In this document: piece by piece, positions 1 to 8,016 of the stretch
How positions within the stretch are numbered: the stretch's first letter is position 1
Layout of the letters: every line of letters begins with the position of its first letter
DNA from: an uncultured Clostridia bacterium
Lineage (GTDB): Bacteria; Bacillota; Clostridia; Oscillospirales; Ruminococcaceae
DNA length: 49,073 nucleotides
Direction: 5' to 3'
Assembly (NCBI GenBank): GCA_947631115.1
Contig: CANRKB010000013.1
Coordinates: forward strand, 1 to 49,073
The notes under the pieces: model-generated
Databases searched by the model: none
Seen by the model: only the letters and a program-made list of their open reading frames with translations
What the model was told of the DNA's origin: nothing
Made by a program: the position numbers and the translations under genes

Positions 1-220
1 CCAGAGGGGAAAAATTTTTTTCAAAAAATTTTTCCCCTCTGGCAGGGGTACGGGGGCAGCGCCCCCGTCGCGTTAGCGAGCGCTAAAGGGTGCGGGGAAA
101 ACAAGAGTTTTCCCCGCATTGCCGTTTCAAAGCCGTGCTTTGAAACGGCAATCTTAGGAGAGGTGTTGAGCGGGGAACTACCTTAAGTATGAAAAAACCT
201 TGGATCGGGAATGATATTCT
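1..220 (-). repeat. Family A multi-hairpin repeat, copy A1 (cut by window edge)
   Basis: This is a non-coding mosaic of consecutive hairpins, in minus orientation. H4 lies at 1-42, with CCAGAGGGG/CCCCTCTGG arms around an A/T core. H3 lies at 50-68 (ACGGGGGC/GCCCCCGT). H2 lies at 92-117 (GCGGGGAAAAC/GTTTTCCCCGC). H1 lies at 118-152 (ATTGCCGTTTCAAAGC/GCTTTGAAACGGCAAT). A tail around CTTAGGAGAGGTGTTGAGCG follows. The same order H1-H2-H3-H4, then a linker with GCGCCGCCGCCCG and a CTAG-rich heptamer array, recurs about eleven times in the window. I see no reading frame of interest. Confidence 0.9.
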
Positions 221-247
221 CTTATTTGAGCGGGAATGATATTCTCT
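206..247 (+). repeat. Short direct repeat, 17 bp, period 25
   Basis: The 17-base unit CGGGAATGATATTCTCT occurs at 206-222 and again at 231-247, separated by 8 bases. It lies between copy A1 and an orphan terminator. No gene is attached and its function is unknown. Confidence 0.7.
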
Positions 248-269
248 CATTATTGCGTGGTTTCAGACA

Positions 270-303
270 AAAGGCGCAATTCCGAAAGGAGTGCGCCTTT
301 TTT
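270..303 (+). terminator. Orphan intrinsic terminator
   Basis: A stem AAAGGCGCA / TGCGCCTTT with an inner TCC-GAAA-GGA cap is followed by a run of six T. No gene ends immediately upstream, so it may be the remnant of a lost gene or act on repeat-derived transcripts. From here to 419 I see only a small hairpin (GGGAACC/GGTTCCC, about 382-399). Confidence 0.6.
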
Positions 304-418
304 ATTATGTTGCTTTGACTGAAACGCGCGCAACCATTTTGAGCTTCTCTCATTTTCCACTGTAGATAAACCAAACCGCGGTGGGAACCTGCCGGTTCCC
401 CCGCTCCCCCTCCAGCGG

Positions 419-697
419 TTTTCCGTTTCAAATGCAAGCATTTGAAACGGAAAATTGGGGAAAACTCTTGTTTTCCCCAAACCCTTTAGCGCTGGCTTGC
501 GCCGTTTCGCGGCTTCGCCGCGACCAGAGGGGAAAAATTTTTTGAAAAAAATTTTTCCCCTCTGGACTCCCCTTTCAAAAAACTTTTGCGCCGCCGCCCG
601 TTTTGTGGCTTTGATTTTTACGTTGTTCGCCGCTCTGAACAGTTTCTAGCCTCTAGCTTCTAGCCTCTAGCCTCTAGCCCTAACCTCTTACCTCTAC
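419..697 (+). repeat. Family A repeat, copy A2, with heptamer array
   Basis: H1 at 420-453 has arms TTTCCGTTTCAAATGC/GCATTTGAAACGGAAA. H2 has TTGGGGAAAAC/GTTTTCCCCAA ends. H3 is replaced by a CGCGGCTTCGCCGCG hairpin. H4 follows (CCAGAGGGG/CCCCTCTGG). The right end, about 643-697, is a 7-bp array: TTTCTAG, CCTCTAG, CTTCTAG, CCTCTAG, CCTCTAG, CCCTAAC, CTCTTAC, CTCTACA. Any reading frames here are repeat sequence, not genes. Confidence 0.9.
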
Positions 698-700
698 AAA

Positions 701-727
701 GCGGGGAGGACCATAGACCCTCCCCGC
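701..727 (-). terminator. Possible terminator downstream of the ammonium transporter
   Basis: A 9-bp stem GCGGGGAGG/CCTCCCCGC lies about 90 bases beyond the transporter stop codon. The T-tract is short on the minus strand (TTTGT) and somewhat better on the plus strand (TATTTTATTT), so direction and efficiency are uncertain. Confidence 0.4.
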
Positions 728-816
728 ATATTTTATTTCGTCCCGACTATTGCCGAGGGAAACTCTGTCATGTCCTACACATTCTCCGACAATGCTGCCG
801 TATTATAATTTGATAT

Positions 817-2613
817 TTATTCGTCCTGAAGCGCGTCATAGCCGCTTTCGCCCGTTCTTATCTTGATAACGTCGGCTACGTCATAGACAAAGATCTTTCC
901 GTCGCCGATGTTGCCCGTGTAAAGAACCTCTTTCGCCGTTTCTACAACCGTCTCAACAGGAACCTTGCATACAACTATCTCCATCTTTATCTTCGGCAGC
1001 AGGTGCGTTTCAACAGGAACGCCACGGTACATCTCCGTAGAGCCTTTCTGCATTCCGCAGCCGAGAACGTTCGTTACCGTCATACCCGTAATGCCTATCT
1101 TGGACATCGCGTTCTTCAGAGCCTCAAAGCGATCCTGCTTTGTAAGAATAACAACTTTCGTCATCGTTACGCTGCTGTCGGTAGGAACATATTTCTTATG
1201 TACAACAGGTACAGCCTGTTCTGTTGAAGCAACTTTTTCGAGAGTGTCGACTTCTTTTTCCTTGCCCGTAGAGGAAACTTCGACTTGCATAGAGGGTACA
1301 AAGTCCGCATATGCCGCGGGCAGACCGTGTTCCGTAGAGTCAAGTCCGACAACTTCCTCGTGACGTGAAACTCTGAGACCAACAGTCTTTTTGAGAAGCA
1401 GGAACGTCAGGAATATCGTTACACCTGTCCAAGCCAGAACCGATACAACTCCGAGCGCCTGAACGCCGAGCTGCTCCCAGCCGCCTCCGTAAAACAGACC
1501 GCGCATTTTCGCACTCGGATCATGAAGCGCCGCTACGCCGCCGTTCTGTCCGTTTCCTGTCGCAAACAATCCGACCGCCAGCGAACCCCAGATGCCGTTG
1601 CAGAAGTGAACCGCTACAGCGCCGACAGGGTCGTCAACTTTAAGTTTGTAGTCGAGCAGCCAAACGCCGAAGCATACCAGAAATCCCGATACAAGACCGA
1701 TTATGAATGAACCGAGCGCGTCTGTATCCGCACAAGGCGCCGTAATAGCAACAAGTCCCGCAAGCGAAGCGTTTAAGCACATCGAAACATCGGGTTTTCC
1801 GTGCTTTATCCAGGTAAATACCATCGTCGTGCAGGTAGCTACCGCAGGGGCAATCGTTGTCGTAAGGAAGATGTTAGCGAGGTATTCTACATTAGAAGCC
1901 GCCGCGCCGTTAAATCCGTACCAGCCGAACCAGAGGATAAATACGCCCAGAGCGCCGAGCGTCATCGAGTGACCGAGAATTGCGCGTGGCTTTCCGTCTT
2001 TGTCAAACTTTCCGATACGCGGTCCGACCATTGCCGCGCCGATAAGAGCGCACATACCGCCGACCATGTGAATTGCCGTTGAACCCGCGAAATCAACAAA
2101 GCCCATTTGCGCGAGCCAGCCGCCGCCCCAGATCCAGTGAGCCTCTATCGGGTAGATAACCGCGCTTATAATTCCCGAATAGATACAGTAAGTAAGGAAC
2201 TTTGTACGTTCCGCCATAGCGCCCGAAACTATCGTAGCCGCCGTTGCGCAGAAGACAAGGTTGAATACAAATTCCGCACATCTGTCAAAATTGCTGAAGT
2301 TTGAAATAATATCAAGCGTCGGTATTCCGACAAGCCCGAAGAGCGCGTCCTCGCCGAGCATAAGCCCAAAGCCGAGGAAGATGAAAACGACAGTGCCTAT
2401 ACAGAAATCCATCAGGTTTTTCATTATGATGTTTCCTGCGTTCTTGGCTCTTGTCATACCTGTTTCGACCATTGCGAAACCGCACTGCATAAAGAATACA
2501 AGCGCCGCGCCTATAAGATACCATATACCGTTTCCGTCGCCGACGTTAAACATTTCGGCGTCGACGACTTCTTGAACGCCCGCTTCCGAGAGCGTTGCAA
2601 GATACTCTACCAT
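817..2613 (-). CDS. Ammonium transporter with fused C-terminal P-II regulatory domain
   Basis: The protein has 598 residues. Residues about 25-430 form an Amt/MEP channel with an N-terminal extension and multiple membrane spans; the segment around MQCGFAMVETG is typical of the family. After a polar linker, residues 482-598 form a complete P-II (GlnB/GlnK) domain, recognised from TKVVILTKQDRFEALKNAM, the T-loop MQKGSTEMYRG and the nucleotide-binding signature TGNIGDGKIFVYDVADVI. Most bacteria encode the channel and GlnK separately, so here the channel carries its own gate. The T-loop Tyr equivalent to GlnB Tyr46 is present (residue 529). The position of the uridylylated Tyr51 is Val (about residue 534). 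The role is NH4+/NH3 uptake at the plasma membrane, gated by ADP/ATP and 2-oxoglutarate. The gene is transcribed alone from a consensus promoter. Confidence 0.95.
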   Translation of the reverse strand: MVEYLATLSEAGVQEVVDAEMFNVGDGNGIWYLIGAALVFFMQCGFAMVETGMTRAKNAGNIIMKNLMDFCIGTVVFIFLGFGLMLGEDALFGLVGIPTLDIISNFSNFDRCAEFVFNLVFCATAATIVSGAMAERTKFLTYCIYSGIISAVIYPIEAHWIWGGGWLAQMGFVDFAGSTAIHMVGGMCALIGAAMVGPRIGKFDKDGKPRAILGHSMTLGALGVFILWFGWYGFNGAAASNVEYLANIFLTTTIAPAVATCTTMVFTWIKHGKPDVSMCLNASLAGLVAITAPCADTDALGSFIIGLVSGFLVCFGVWLLDYKLKVDDPVGAVAVHFCNGIWGSLAVGLFATGNGQNGGVAALHDPSAKMRGLFYGGGWEQLGVQALGVVSVLAWTGVTIFLTFLLLKKTVGLRVSRHEEVVGLDSTEHGLPAAYADFVPSMQVEVSSTGKEKEVDTLEKVASTEQAVPVVHKKYVPTDSSVTMTKVVILTKQDRFEALKNAMSKIGITGMTVTNVLGCGMQKGSTEMYRGVPVETHLLPKIKMEIVVCKVPVETVVETAKEVLYTGNIGDGKIFVYDVADVIKIRTGESGYDALQDE

Positions 2614-2643
2614 AAATACCGCTCCTTTTTGATAAAATAAATA

Positions 2644-2688
2644 GGGAACTTAGACGGAAAACGTTTTGAATTTCCGTTCTAAGCTCCC
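2644..2688 (-). promoter_or_regulatory. Leader hairpin of the amt-P-II gene, possible attenuator
   Basis: The transcript would begin around 2696 and immediately fold into a stem GGGAGCTTAGAACGGAAA paired with TTTCCGTCTAAGTTCCC, followed on the minus strand by TATTTATTTTATC and then the ribosome binding site AAAGGAG. The stem plus U-rich tail resembles an attenuator or an mRNA-stabilising 5' hairpin. No known riboswitch is recognised. Confidence 0.55.
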
Positions 2689-2702
2689 TTGCTTATGTCA
2701 TT

Positions 2703-2731
2703 ATTATAATCATCAAAATTAAATTTGTCAA
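2703..2731 (-). promoter_or_regulatory. Consensus sigma-A promoter for the amt-P-II gene
   Basis: On the minus strand TTGACA (2731-2726), a 17-base spacer and TATAAT (2708-2703) match the housekeeping consensus at every base. Confidence 0.85.
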
Positions 2732-2810
2732 TAGAATTTTGCAAGTTTTTTATTTTAAACTTGCATTTTGTATCATTTTACAAAAAAGTGTAAAAATGTT
2801 TACTTCTCTA

Positions 2811-2840
2811 TTGCATTTTTTACAAAAACCTTATTATATC
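2811..2840 (+). promoter_or_regulatory. Weak promoter candidate for the small gene at 2978
   Basis: TTGCAT at 2811 and TTATAT/TATATC at 2834-2840 have 17-18 base spacing. The whole 2732-2960 interval is very A/T-rich and also holds an inverted repeat ATTTTACA/TGTAAAAAT near 2776-2797. I see no other feature there. Confidence 0.3.
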
Positions 2841-2977
2841 GCAGGAAAACGCATACAATAATTCACGGATAATTACATTTCCGAGAATTTTTGCCTGTAA
2901 TGCAATCAAATGGAAAACATATTTCAAAGAAAATTTGCAGAAAATATTGCTGTAAACTTTCAAAAAGGAGTGATAGT

Positions 2978-3142
2978 ATGGCACGTCAGACATCGGGAAT
3001 TATCAAAGGCGCGGCGGCGGGTCTTGCGGTCGGCGGAGCAACTTTCGCGGCTGTAAAGTATTTTTCGGACAACCGCCGTATTCGCCGCAAAACCGCCGCA
3101 AAAGCGGCAAAGCTTATCGGAAGCTTTATGGATATGATGTAA
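2978..3142 (+). CDS. Small conserved-looking hydrophobic/basic protein, 54 residues
   Basis: I start at the ATG at 2978 because AAAGGAG (2964-2970) is well placed before it; upstream in-frame codons lack a binding site. The product begins MARQTSGIIKGAAAGLAVGG. It has a glycine/alanine-rich hydrophobic stretch (about residues 8-27), then a strongly basic segment (DNRRIRRKTAAKAAK) and a hydrophobic end. This looks like a small membrane-associated or glycine-zipper-like protein. I do not recognise a family. It stands alone and is followed by a bidirectional terminator shared with glmS. Confidence 0.7.
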   Translation: MARQTSGIIKGAAAGLAVGGATFAAVKYFSDNRRIRRKTAAKAAKLIGSFMDMM

Positions 3143-3180
3143 AACCGATTTACGGGCTTCCGTTAATAAAGAAAAGCAAA

Positions 3181-3221
3181 GGGAGGAAACCTTTTTAAAA
3201 GATTTCCTCCCTGATTTTTTT
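3181..3221. terminator. Bidirectional terminator between the small gene and glmS
   Basis: A stem GGGAGGAAACC / GGTTTCCTCCC-type (3181-3211) is followed on the plus strand by a run of eight T. On the minus strand the stem is followed by TTTGCTTTTCTTTA, so it can end transcription from both sides. Confidence 0.8.
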
Positions 3222-5047
3222 TATTCCGTCGTGACGGATTTGGCAAGGTTTCGGGGCTTGTCGGGGTCGTTTCCGCGGAGAATGCTGGTATAATAAGCGA
3301 TAAGCTGAAGCGCGCACACCGTCGGCAGCGGCACAAGCATATCGGGAAGCTTTGCGTCAATGTCGAACCGAAGATCTACGGTGTTTTCCGAAAACTCAGT
3401 ACCCTTTCTGCAAAGCGCGATAATATACGCGCCGCGCGCCTTTACTTCTTCCATGTTGCTTATCGTTTTGGCAAGAATGTTTTCCTGCGTCGCAACCGTT
3501 ATAACGGGGATATTGTCCTCAATGAGCGATATTGTTCCGTGCTTAAGCTCGCCCGCGGCATAAGCCTCGCTATGAATATAAGTTATTTCTTTCAGTTTGA
3601 GCGATCCCTCGAGCGACAGCGCATAGTCGAACCCGCGCCCGATAAAGAACAGCTTTTCAACGTTTACAAGCCTTGACGCTATAAACTGACATTCGCCCTT
3701 GCGCTCTATAACGTCGGAAATTGCTTTCGGCGAGAGCGTCAGTTCTTCCGTCAGCTTTTTAAGCTCTTCGAGCGATATTTTCCCCCTCGCAAAAGCGAAC
3801 CTGAACGCCAGAAGATACATGACCGTTATCTGCACCATATATGCCTTGGTGCTGGCGACCGCTATTTCGGGACCCGCAAGCGTATGTATGCACATATCCG
3901 CCGCGCGGGCTATCGCCGAATACTTGACGTTTACGACGGCAAGCGTTTTCGCTCCCTTTTGTTTTGCAAGTTCAAGCCCCGCTTTCGTGTCGGCGGTTTC
4001 TCCGCTCTGGGAGATAAGTATCACAAGGTCGTTTTTGTCGACGATAGGATCCATATAGCGAAACTCGCTCGCGACTTCGACCGTCACCGGCACGCGCGCA
4101 AGCTTTTCTATCGCATACTTTGCGATAATGCCCGCGTGCATTGCCGTTCCGCAGGCAACTATAAACACTCTTCCTGTGTTCTTTAAAAGCTCGTCGGAAA
4201 TACCTTGCTCCGAAAAATCGGGCGTTCCGTCTTTTACTATATCCTCGAGCGTTTTGCTTACAACGTCGGGCTGTTCGTGTATCTCTTTGAGCATAAAGTG
4301 CGGGAAACCGCATTTTTGCGCTTGTTCAACGTCCCATTCGGCAACTTGTTTTTCTTTTATAATAGGTATCCCGTGAACGTCATAATAGCTCGTTCCGCTT
4401 GCTTTCATGCAAACTATCTCGTTGTCCTCAAGCAGGACATAATTCTTCGTATATTTTAAGAACGCGGGAATATCGCTAGCTATGAAATATTCTCCCTCTC
4501 CCTCGCCGACAATGAGCGGACTTTGCTTTCTTACGGCGTAGACCCTGTCGGGAAAATCCCTGAACAAAATTCCGAGCGCAAAACTTCCCTCAAGCTCTTT
4601 CATTGTCTCGGTTATGGCTTTAAGCGGGTTGCGCTCCGAATAATAATAGTCGAGCAGACAAGCCGCGACCTCGCTGTCGGTCTGGCTCACAAAGGTATAG
4701 CCTTTTTCCGTGAGAAAGGTTTTTAATTCCGTATAGTTTTCGATAATGCCGTTATGTACTATGGTAACTCTTCCGTTTGAATGAGGATGAGAGTTTACAT
4801 CCGAAGGCTCGCCGTGAGTTGCCCAGCGGGTATGACCTATCCCGCAGCAGCCCTTCGGGCTGCCCTCTTTGGAAAGTTTTTCGCGCATACAGCTAAGCTT
4901 GCCGCGCGTTTTTACCGTTTTAATGCCGCCGTTTTCAAACACCGCAATGCCCGCGCTGTCGTATCCTCTGTATTCAAGTTTTTCAAGACCGTCCATAAGC
5001 ACCTCGGTACAGTCGCGCTGTCCGAGATAACCTACAATTCCGCACAT
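3221..5047 (-). CDS. glmS: Glutamine-fructose-6-phosphate aminotransferase (isomerizing)
   Basis: The 608-residue protein has the usual family length. It makes glucosamine-6-phosphate from fructose-6-phosphate and glutamine, the entry step to UDP-GlcNAc and peptidoglycan. It begins MCGIVGYLG, giving the N-terminal nucleophile Cys after Met removal. Residues about 1-220 form the class II glutamine amidotransferase domain, with IGHTRWATHG and the NSHPH motif. Two SIS sugar-isomerase domains follow (IVACGTAMHAG, ILISQSGETADT, EGSLKLKEITYIHSEAY). The C-terminus KPRNLAKSVTTE is the conserved tail. The ribosome binding site GGGGGAAA precedes the ATG. The leader is only about 40-50 nt, too short for a glmS ribozyme. 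Confidence 0.98.
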   Translation of the reverse strand: MCGIVGYLGQRDCTEVLMDGLEKLEYRGYDSAGIAVFENGGIKTVKTRGKLSCMREKLSKEGSPKGCCGIGHTRWATHGEPSDVNSHPHSNGRVTIVHNGIIENYTELKTFLTEKGYTFVSQTDSEVAACLLDYYYSERNPLKAITETMKELEGSFALGILFRDFPDRVYAVRKQSPLIVGEGEGEYFIASDIPAFLKYTKNYVLLEDNEIVCMKASGTSYYDVHGIPIIKEKQVAEWDVEQAQKCGFPHFMLKEIHEQPDVVSKTLEDIVKDGTPDFSEQGISDELLKNTGRVFIVACGTAMHAGIIAKYAIEKLARVPVTVEVASEFRYMDPIVDKNDLVILISQSGETADTKAGLELAKQKGAKTLAVVNVKYSAIARAADMCIHTLAGPEIAVASTKAYMVQITVMYLLAFRFAFARGKISLEELKKLTEELTLSPKAISDVIERKGECQFIASRLVNVEKLFFIGRGFDYALSLEGSLKLKEITYIHSEAYAAGELKHGTISLIEDNIPVITVATQENILAKTISNMEEVKARGAYIIALCRKGTEFSENTVDLRFDIDAKLPDMLVPLPTVCALQLIAYYTSILRGNDPDKPRNLAKSVTTE

Positions 5048-5096
5048 ATATATTTCCCCCTGATGGTTTTACCGTTATTATATTCTTATAAATTTC

Positions 5097-5125
5097 ATTA
5101 TAACACTTTATTCCCGGATAGTCAA
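5097..5125 (-). promoter_or_regulatory. Promoter of glmS
   Basis: On the minus strand TTGACT (5125-5120), a 17-base spacer and TATAAT (5102-5097) precede glmS by about 50 nt. Confidence 0.8.
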
Positions 5126-5127
5126 TA

Positions 5128-5150
5128 GGGAAACCTTTTTATGGTTTCCC
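5128..5150 (-). terminator. Hairpin after the alanine symporter gene
   Basis: The stem GGGAAACC/GGTTTCCC lies just after the symporter stop codon and just before the glmS promoter. The T-tract is short (TATTG), so termination may be partial. Confidence 0.5.
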
Positions 5151-5163
5151 TTGCGCTTGTTTT

Positions 5164-6714
5164 TCAGTTATTTACATTCTCCCGCATTTCCCGTTCAATA
5201 TCTTTCGCGTGTTCGGACTGTATCTTCGGGTCGAACGAAAGCACGGGTTCAACGTCCTTATGCTTTATGCGGCGGTCGACATAGTTCTTCGTTATCTTAA
5301 TGACCGTCGGCAAAAGCGCTATAACGCCTATAAGGTTCGGCACCATCATAAGCCCGTTGAATGTATCGGAAATGTCCCATGCAAGCGACGAGGTCATTAT
5401 TGCGCCCGATATTGTCATAAGTACAAAAAAGATCTTGTAGCCTTTCGCCGCCTTTGTTCCGAAAAGATATTCAAACGACTTCGAGCCGTAATGCGACCAG
5501 CCGACGACCGTTGTAAAAGCAAACAGCAAAATTGCGACGGAAATAAATATGCTCCCGAAATTTCCGAACACATTTGCAAATGCGTCCGCTACCAGCGTAG
5601 CGTCGTTCGTTCCCTCTGCTACGCCGCCGGTAGAAAGATCTATCCTACCGCTTGAAAGCACAACGAGCGCCGTCATTGTGCATACAACGAACGTATCCGC
5701 GAATACCTCGAAAATGCCCCACATACCCTGTTTTACGGGTTCTCTTACGTTAGAAGCCGAATGTACCATGACCGACGAGCCGAGACCCGCTTCATTTGAG
5801 AAAACGCCGCGCTTAAAGCCTTGCACAAGCGTTTTCATTGCTATTCCGACGCCTCCGCCCACTACTGCGGGAGCGGTGAATGCAAACTTGAATATTGCCG
5901 CGAACATTGCGCCGATAGAAGTTATATGTATGCAGATAACAACAATGCACCCGAGAATATAAGCGCACGCCATAAAAGGCACTACCGTTTCCGCAAACGA
6001 CGCTATTCTTTTAAGACCGCCTAAGATGATAAGCCCCGCGAGTATCATAAGAACGACGCCTATTATAACAGACGTCCATTTAACATCGCCGAACGCATAG
6101 CCGAGATCTACGTTTTTGAGTACTGCCGAATCGAGGTTTATGACGATCTTGTTTATCTGACCCATATTTCCGATACCGAACGACGCCAATACCGCGAATA
6201 CCGAGAACATAGCCGCCAGAACTCTTCCGACATATTTACAGTGCTTATAGCCGCCCAGACCGTCGCGCAGATAATACATCGCGCCGCCGCTCCATTCGCC
6301 CTCGCTGTTCTTTCTGCGGTAGTAGATACCGAGAATGTTTTCGGAGAAGTTTGTCATCATTCCGAAAAACGCCGCTACCCACATCCAAAAGACCGCGCCC
6401 GGGCCGCCTACGCATATCGCCGAAGAAACGCCCGCTATATTGCCCGTGCCTATTGTCGCGGCAAGAGCGGTACAAAGCGCCTGGAACTGGGAAACTGAGC
6501 CTTTTCCGTCCTCGTTTTTACGAGCCTTGCTCTTTTTTGAAAACATTCCGCCGATGGTCTGCATCCACCATTCTTTTATGTGCGACACCTGAAAGAACTT
6601 GGTGCATACAGTGAGGATAACGCCTGCGCTTATAAGCAGTATAAGACCGAGATTTGTCCATACAAAGTCGTTTATTACGCCGTTCACTTTCGCAACGGTT
6701 TCGAAAATGTTCAT
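5164..6714 (-). CDS. Sodium:alanine/glycine symporter (AGCS family)
   Basis: The 516-residue integral membrane protein has about 10-11 hydrophobic segments. Family marks include ALCTALAATIGTGNIAGV near residue 85 (the AGCS signature), the SENILGIYYR region, and GVFSNEAGLGSS in the middle of the protein. The expected role is Na+-coupled uptake of alanine, glycine or a related small amino acid; substrate cannot be assigned from sequence alone. The ribosome binding site GAGGAGAT lies 6-7 nt before the ATG. It is a monocistronic unit with its own consensus promoter, followed by glmS on the same strand. Confidence 0.95.
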   Translation of the reverse strand: MNIFETVAKVNGVINDFVWTNLGLILLISAGVILTVCTKFFQVSHIKEWWMQTIGGMFSKKSKARKNEDGKGSVSQFQALCTALAATIGTGNIAGVSSAICVGGPGAVFWMWVAAFFGMMTNFSENILGIYYRRKNSEGEWSGGAMYYLRDGLGGYKHCKYVGRVLAAMFSVFAVLASFGIGNMGQINKIVINLDSAVLKNVDLGYAFGDVKWTSVIIGVVLMILAGLIILGGLKRIASFAETVVPFMACAYILGCIVVICIHITSIGAMFAAIFKFAFTAPAVVGGGVGIAMKTLVQGFKRGVFSNEAGLGSSVMVHSASNVREPVKQGMWGIFEVFADTFVVCTMTALVVLSSGRIDLSTGGVAEGTNDATLVADAFANVFGNFGSIFISVAILLFAFTTVVGWSHYGSKSFEYLFGTKAAKGYKIFFVLMTISGAIMTSSLAWDISDTFNGLMMVPNLIGVIALLPTVIKITKNYVDRRIKHKDVEPVLSFDPKIQSEHAKDIEREMRENVNN

Positions 6715-6750
6715 TTATTATCTCCTCATTTGAATATTTTATCATTCACA

Positions 6751-6779
6751 ATTATATCATAATTTTTTCAAATTGTCAA
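6751..6779 (-). promoter_or_regulatory. Consensus promoter of the alanine symporter gene
   Basis: TTGACA (6779-6774 on the minus strand), a 17-base spacer and TATAAT (6756-6751) match the full housekeeping consensus. Confidence 0.85.
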
Positions 6780-6859
6780 CTTTTACGAGCCGCATATCCG
6801 AAATATCGCATAACGGCGCGGACTTTTCTGAAAATATGGTGAATTATTGCGGCATAAAC

Positions 6860-6888
6860 TTGACAAAAAGACGTTTATGTGTTATTAT
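6860..6888 (+). promoter_or_regulatory. Promoter of the lipoprotein gene at 6996
   Basis: TTGACA (6860-6865), a 17-base spacer and TATTAT (6883-6888) predict a start near 6895, giving a leader of about 100 nt. No recognised riboswitch is visible in the leader. Confidence 0.75.
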
Positions 6889-6995
6889 ATGGGTAATATT
6901 ATAGGCGTCATTCCTGTTTAGGTTTAATATTAAGTGAATTTTAAGATATTGTTGTTTGTCATTTTTGACAAAGTGTTTTTAAAGAGGCGATCATT

Positions 6996-7916
6996 ACGAA
7001 AAAATATATTTACGCATTTTTGTTATTTGCAGCGGCGTTTTGTTTCACGGCTTGTGACGACGGCGGCAACGACTCGGGCGAAACAGAAAGTTCGAGTTAT
7101 TCCGACATTAACAACGACAGCAGTTCTCAGACCATTTTTTCCTACAACAGTTCTTCCGTTGCCGAAAACTTATCTGAGCCGACTTATAAAACCGTTTATT
7201 TGTACGGTGAAACGGAAATTCCCGATATTCCCTGCGGATATACCGACTATGAGGGCAAGGCGGGCGTCAGCGCGGACAACCCCGCTTTACAGCAAACGCT
7301 GAGATCCGCCATTGACAGCATGATCTTTGAAACGGTAAAATACGGAGAGTATACAGTAAATCTTGTAGGCGATACGGTAAGAACAGATAAGGCGAACTTC
7401 CCGACTTCCATTTATACGCAAAACCTCCATGTTGAAGTAAAAAAGAACGGACGGACGCTTGAAGGCACGGGCGCTTACAGCCAAAACATGAACTATCTTT
7501 CTCAGAATTTCACGGAGTATATTCTCTATTCCGATAAGATAGGAAGCTATATAGACGTATACGGACTGGATGTTCCCGTTATAGCTATGCGCTATTATTT
7601 CAACGACGACGGCAGAGAAGTTACAAAAGCCGTGGATTTTGCGACAATTCAGAACGATGAAGTTCACAACGATTTTGTAGGCGTTTGCGAAATGAAAACG
7701 GGAATTGAACTGAATACCGAAACGACGGGCTACAAAGACGCGCTTGTTAAAAATAAAAGCAATTACGATAAATGCCGCGCAAGCGTTTTCTCCGCGGACG
7801 AGTTTTCTGTTGTAAACGGAAATCAGCTGTTTGACAGCGAACTTAACATCAGGTATAATTTCACTTTCTCGGATCCCCCCGCAACGGAGCTGTATTCAAC
7901 AATGATCATCGAATAG
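6996..7916 (+). CDS. Surface lipoprotein of unknown function, non-ATG start
   Basis: A TTG at 7020 is the first conventional start codon, but using it would cut the signal peptide in half. Reading upstream in frame gives TKKYIYAFLLFAAAFCFTAC, a near-perfect lipoprotein signal peptide with lipobox Cys (FTAC), if ACG at 6996 (or ATT at 6993) initiates. AGAGG at 6983-6987 is ideally spaced (8 nt) to the ACG. The mature protein starts CDDGGNDSGETESSS and has a Ser/Asn/Glu-rich spacer. A folded domain of about 220 residues follows that I do not recognise. It should be lipid-anchored on the outer face of the membrane. A second lipoprotein gene follows 100 nt downstream. Confidence 0.75.
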   Translation, partial: TKKYIYAFLLFAAAFCFTACDDGGNDSGETESSSYSDINNDSSSQTIFSYNSSSVAENLSEPTYKTVYLYGETEIPDIPCGYTDYEGKAGVSADNPALQQTLRSAIDSMIFETVKYGEYTVNLVGDTVRTDKANFPTSIYTQNLHVEVKKNGRTLEGTGAYSQNMNYLSQNFTEYILYSDKIGSYIDVYGLDVPVIAMRYYFNDDGREVTKAVDFATIQNDEVHNDFVGVCEMKTGIELNTETTGYKDALVKNKSNYDKCRASVFSADEFSVVNGNQLFDSELNIRYNFTFSDPPATELYSTMIIE

Positions 7917-8016
7917 CGCTTTTCAGATTGGAGAAGAATTTTTTCTTTTGGGATAATTGTGTTATACAAAGGCACATTATATAAATATAAAGACAAATTT
8001 TAAGGAGAACATCAAA

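Noticed and set aside
3972-4313. Arg-rich reading frames opposite or within glmS, rpoD, PBP1A and other genes
   Set aside because: They are shadows of well-supported genes, with no binding site or recognisable domain.
5048-5100. glmS ribozyme upstream of glmS
   Set aside because: The predicted leader is only about 40-50 nt, too short for the ribozyme core, and no core motif is visible.
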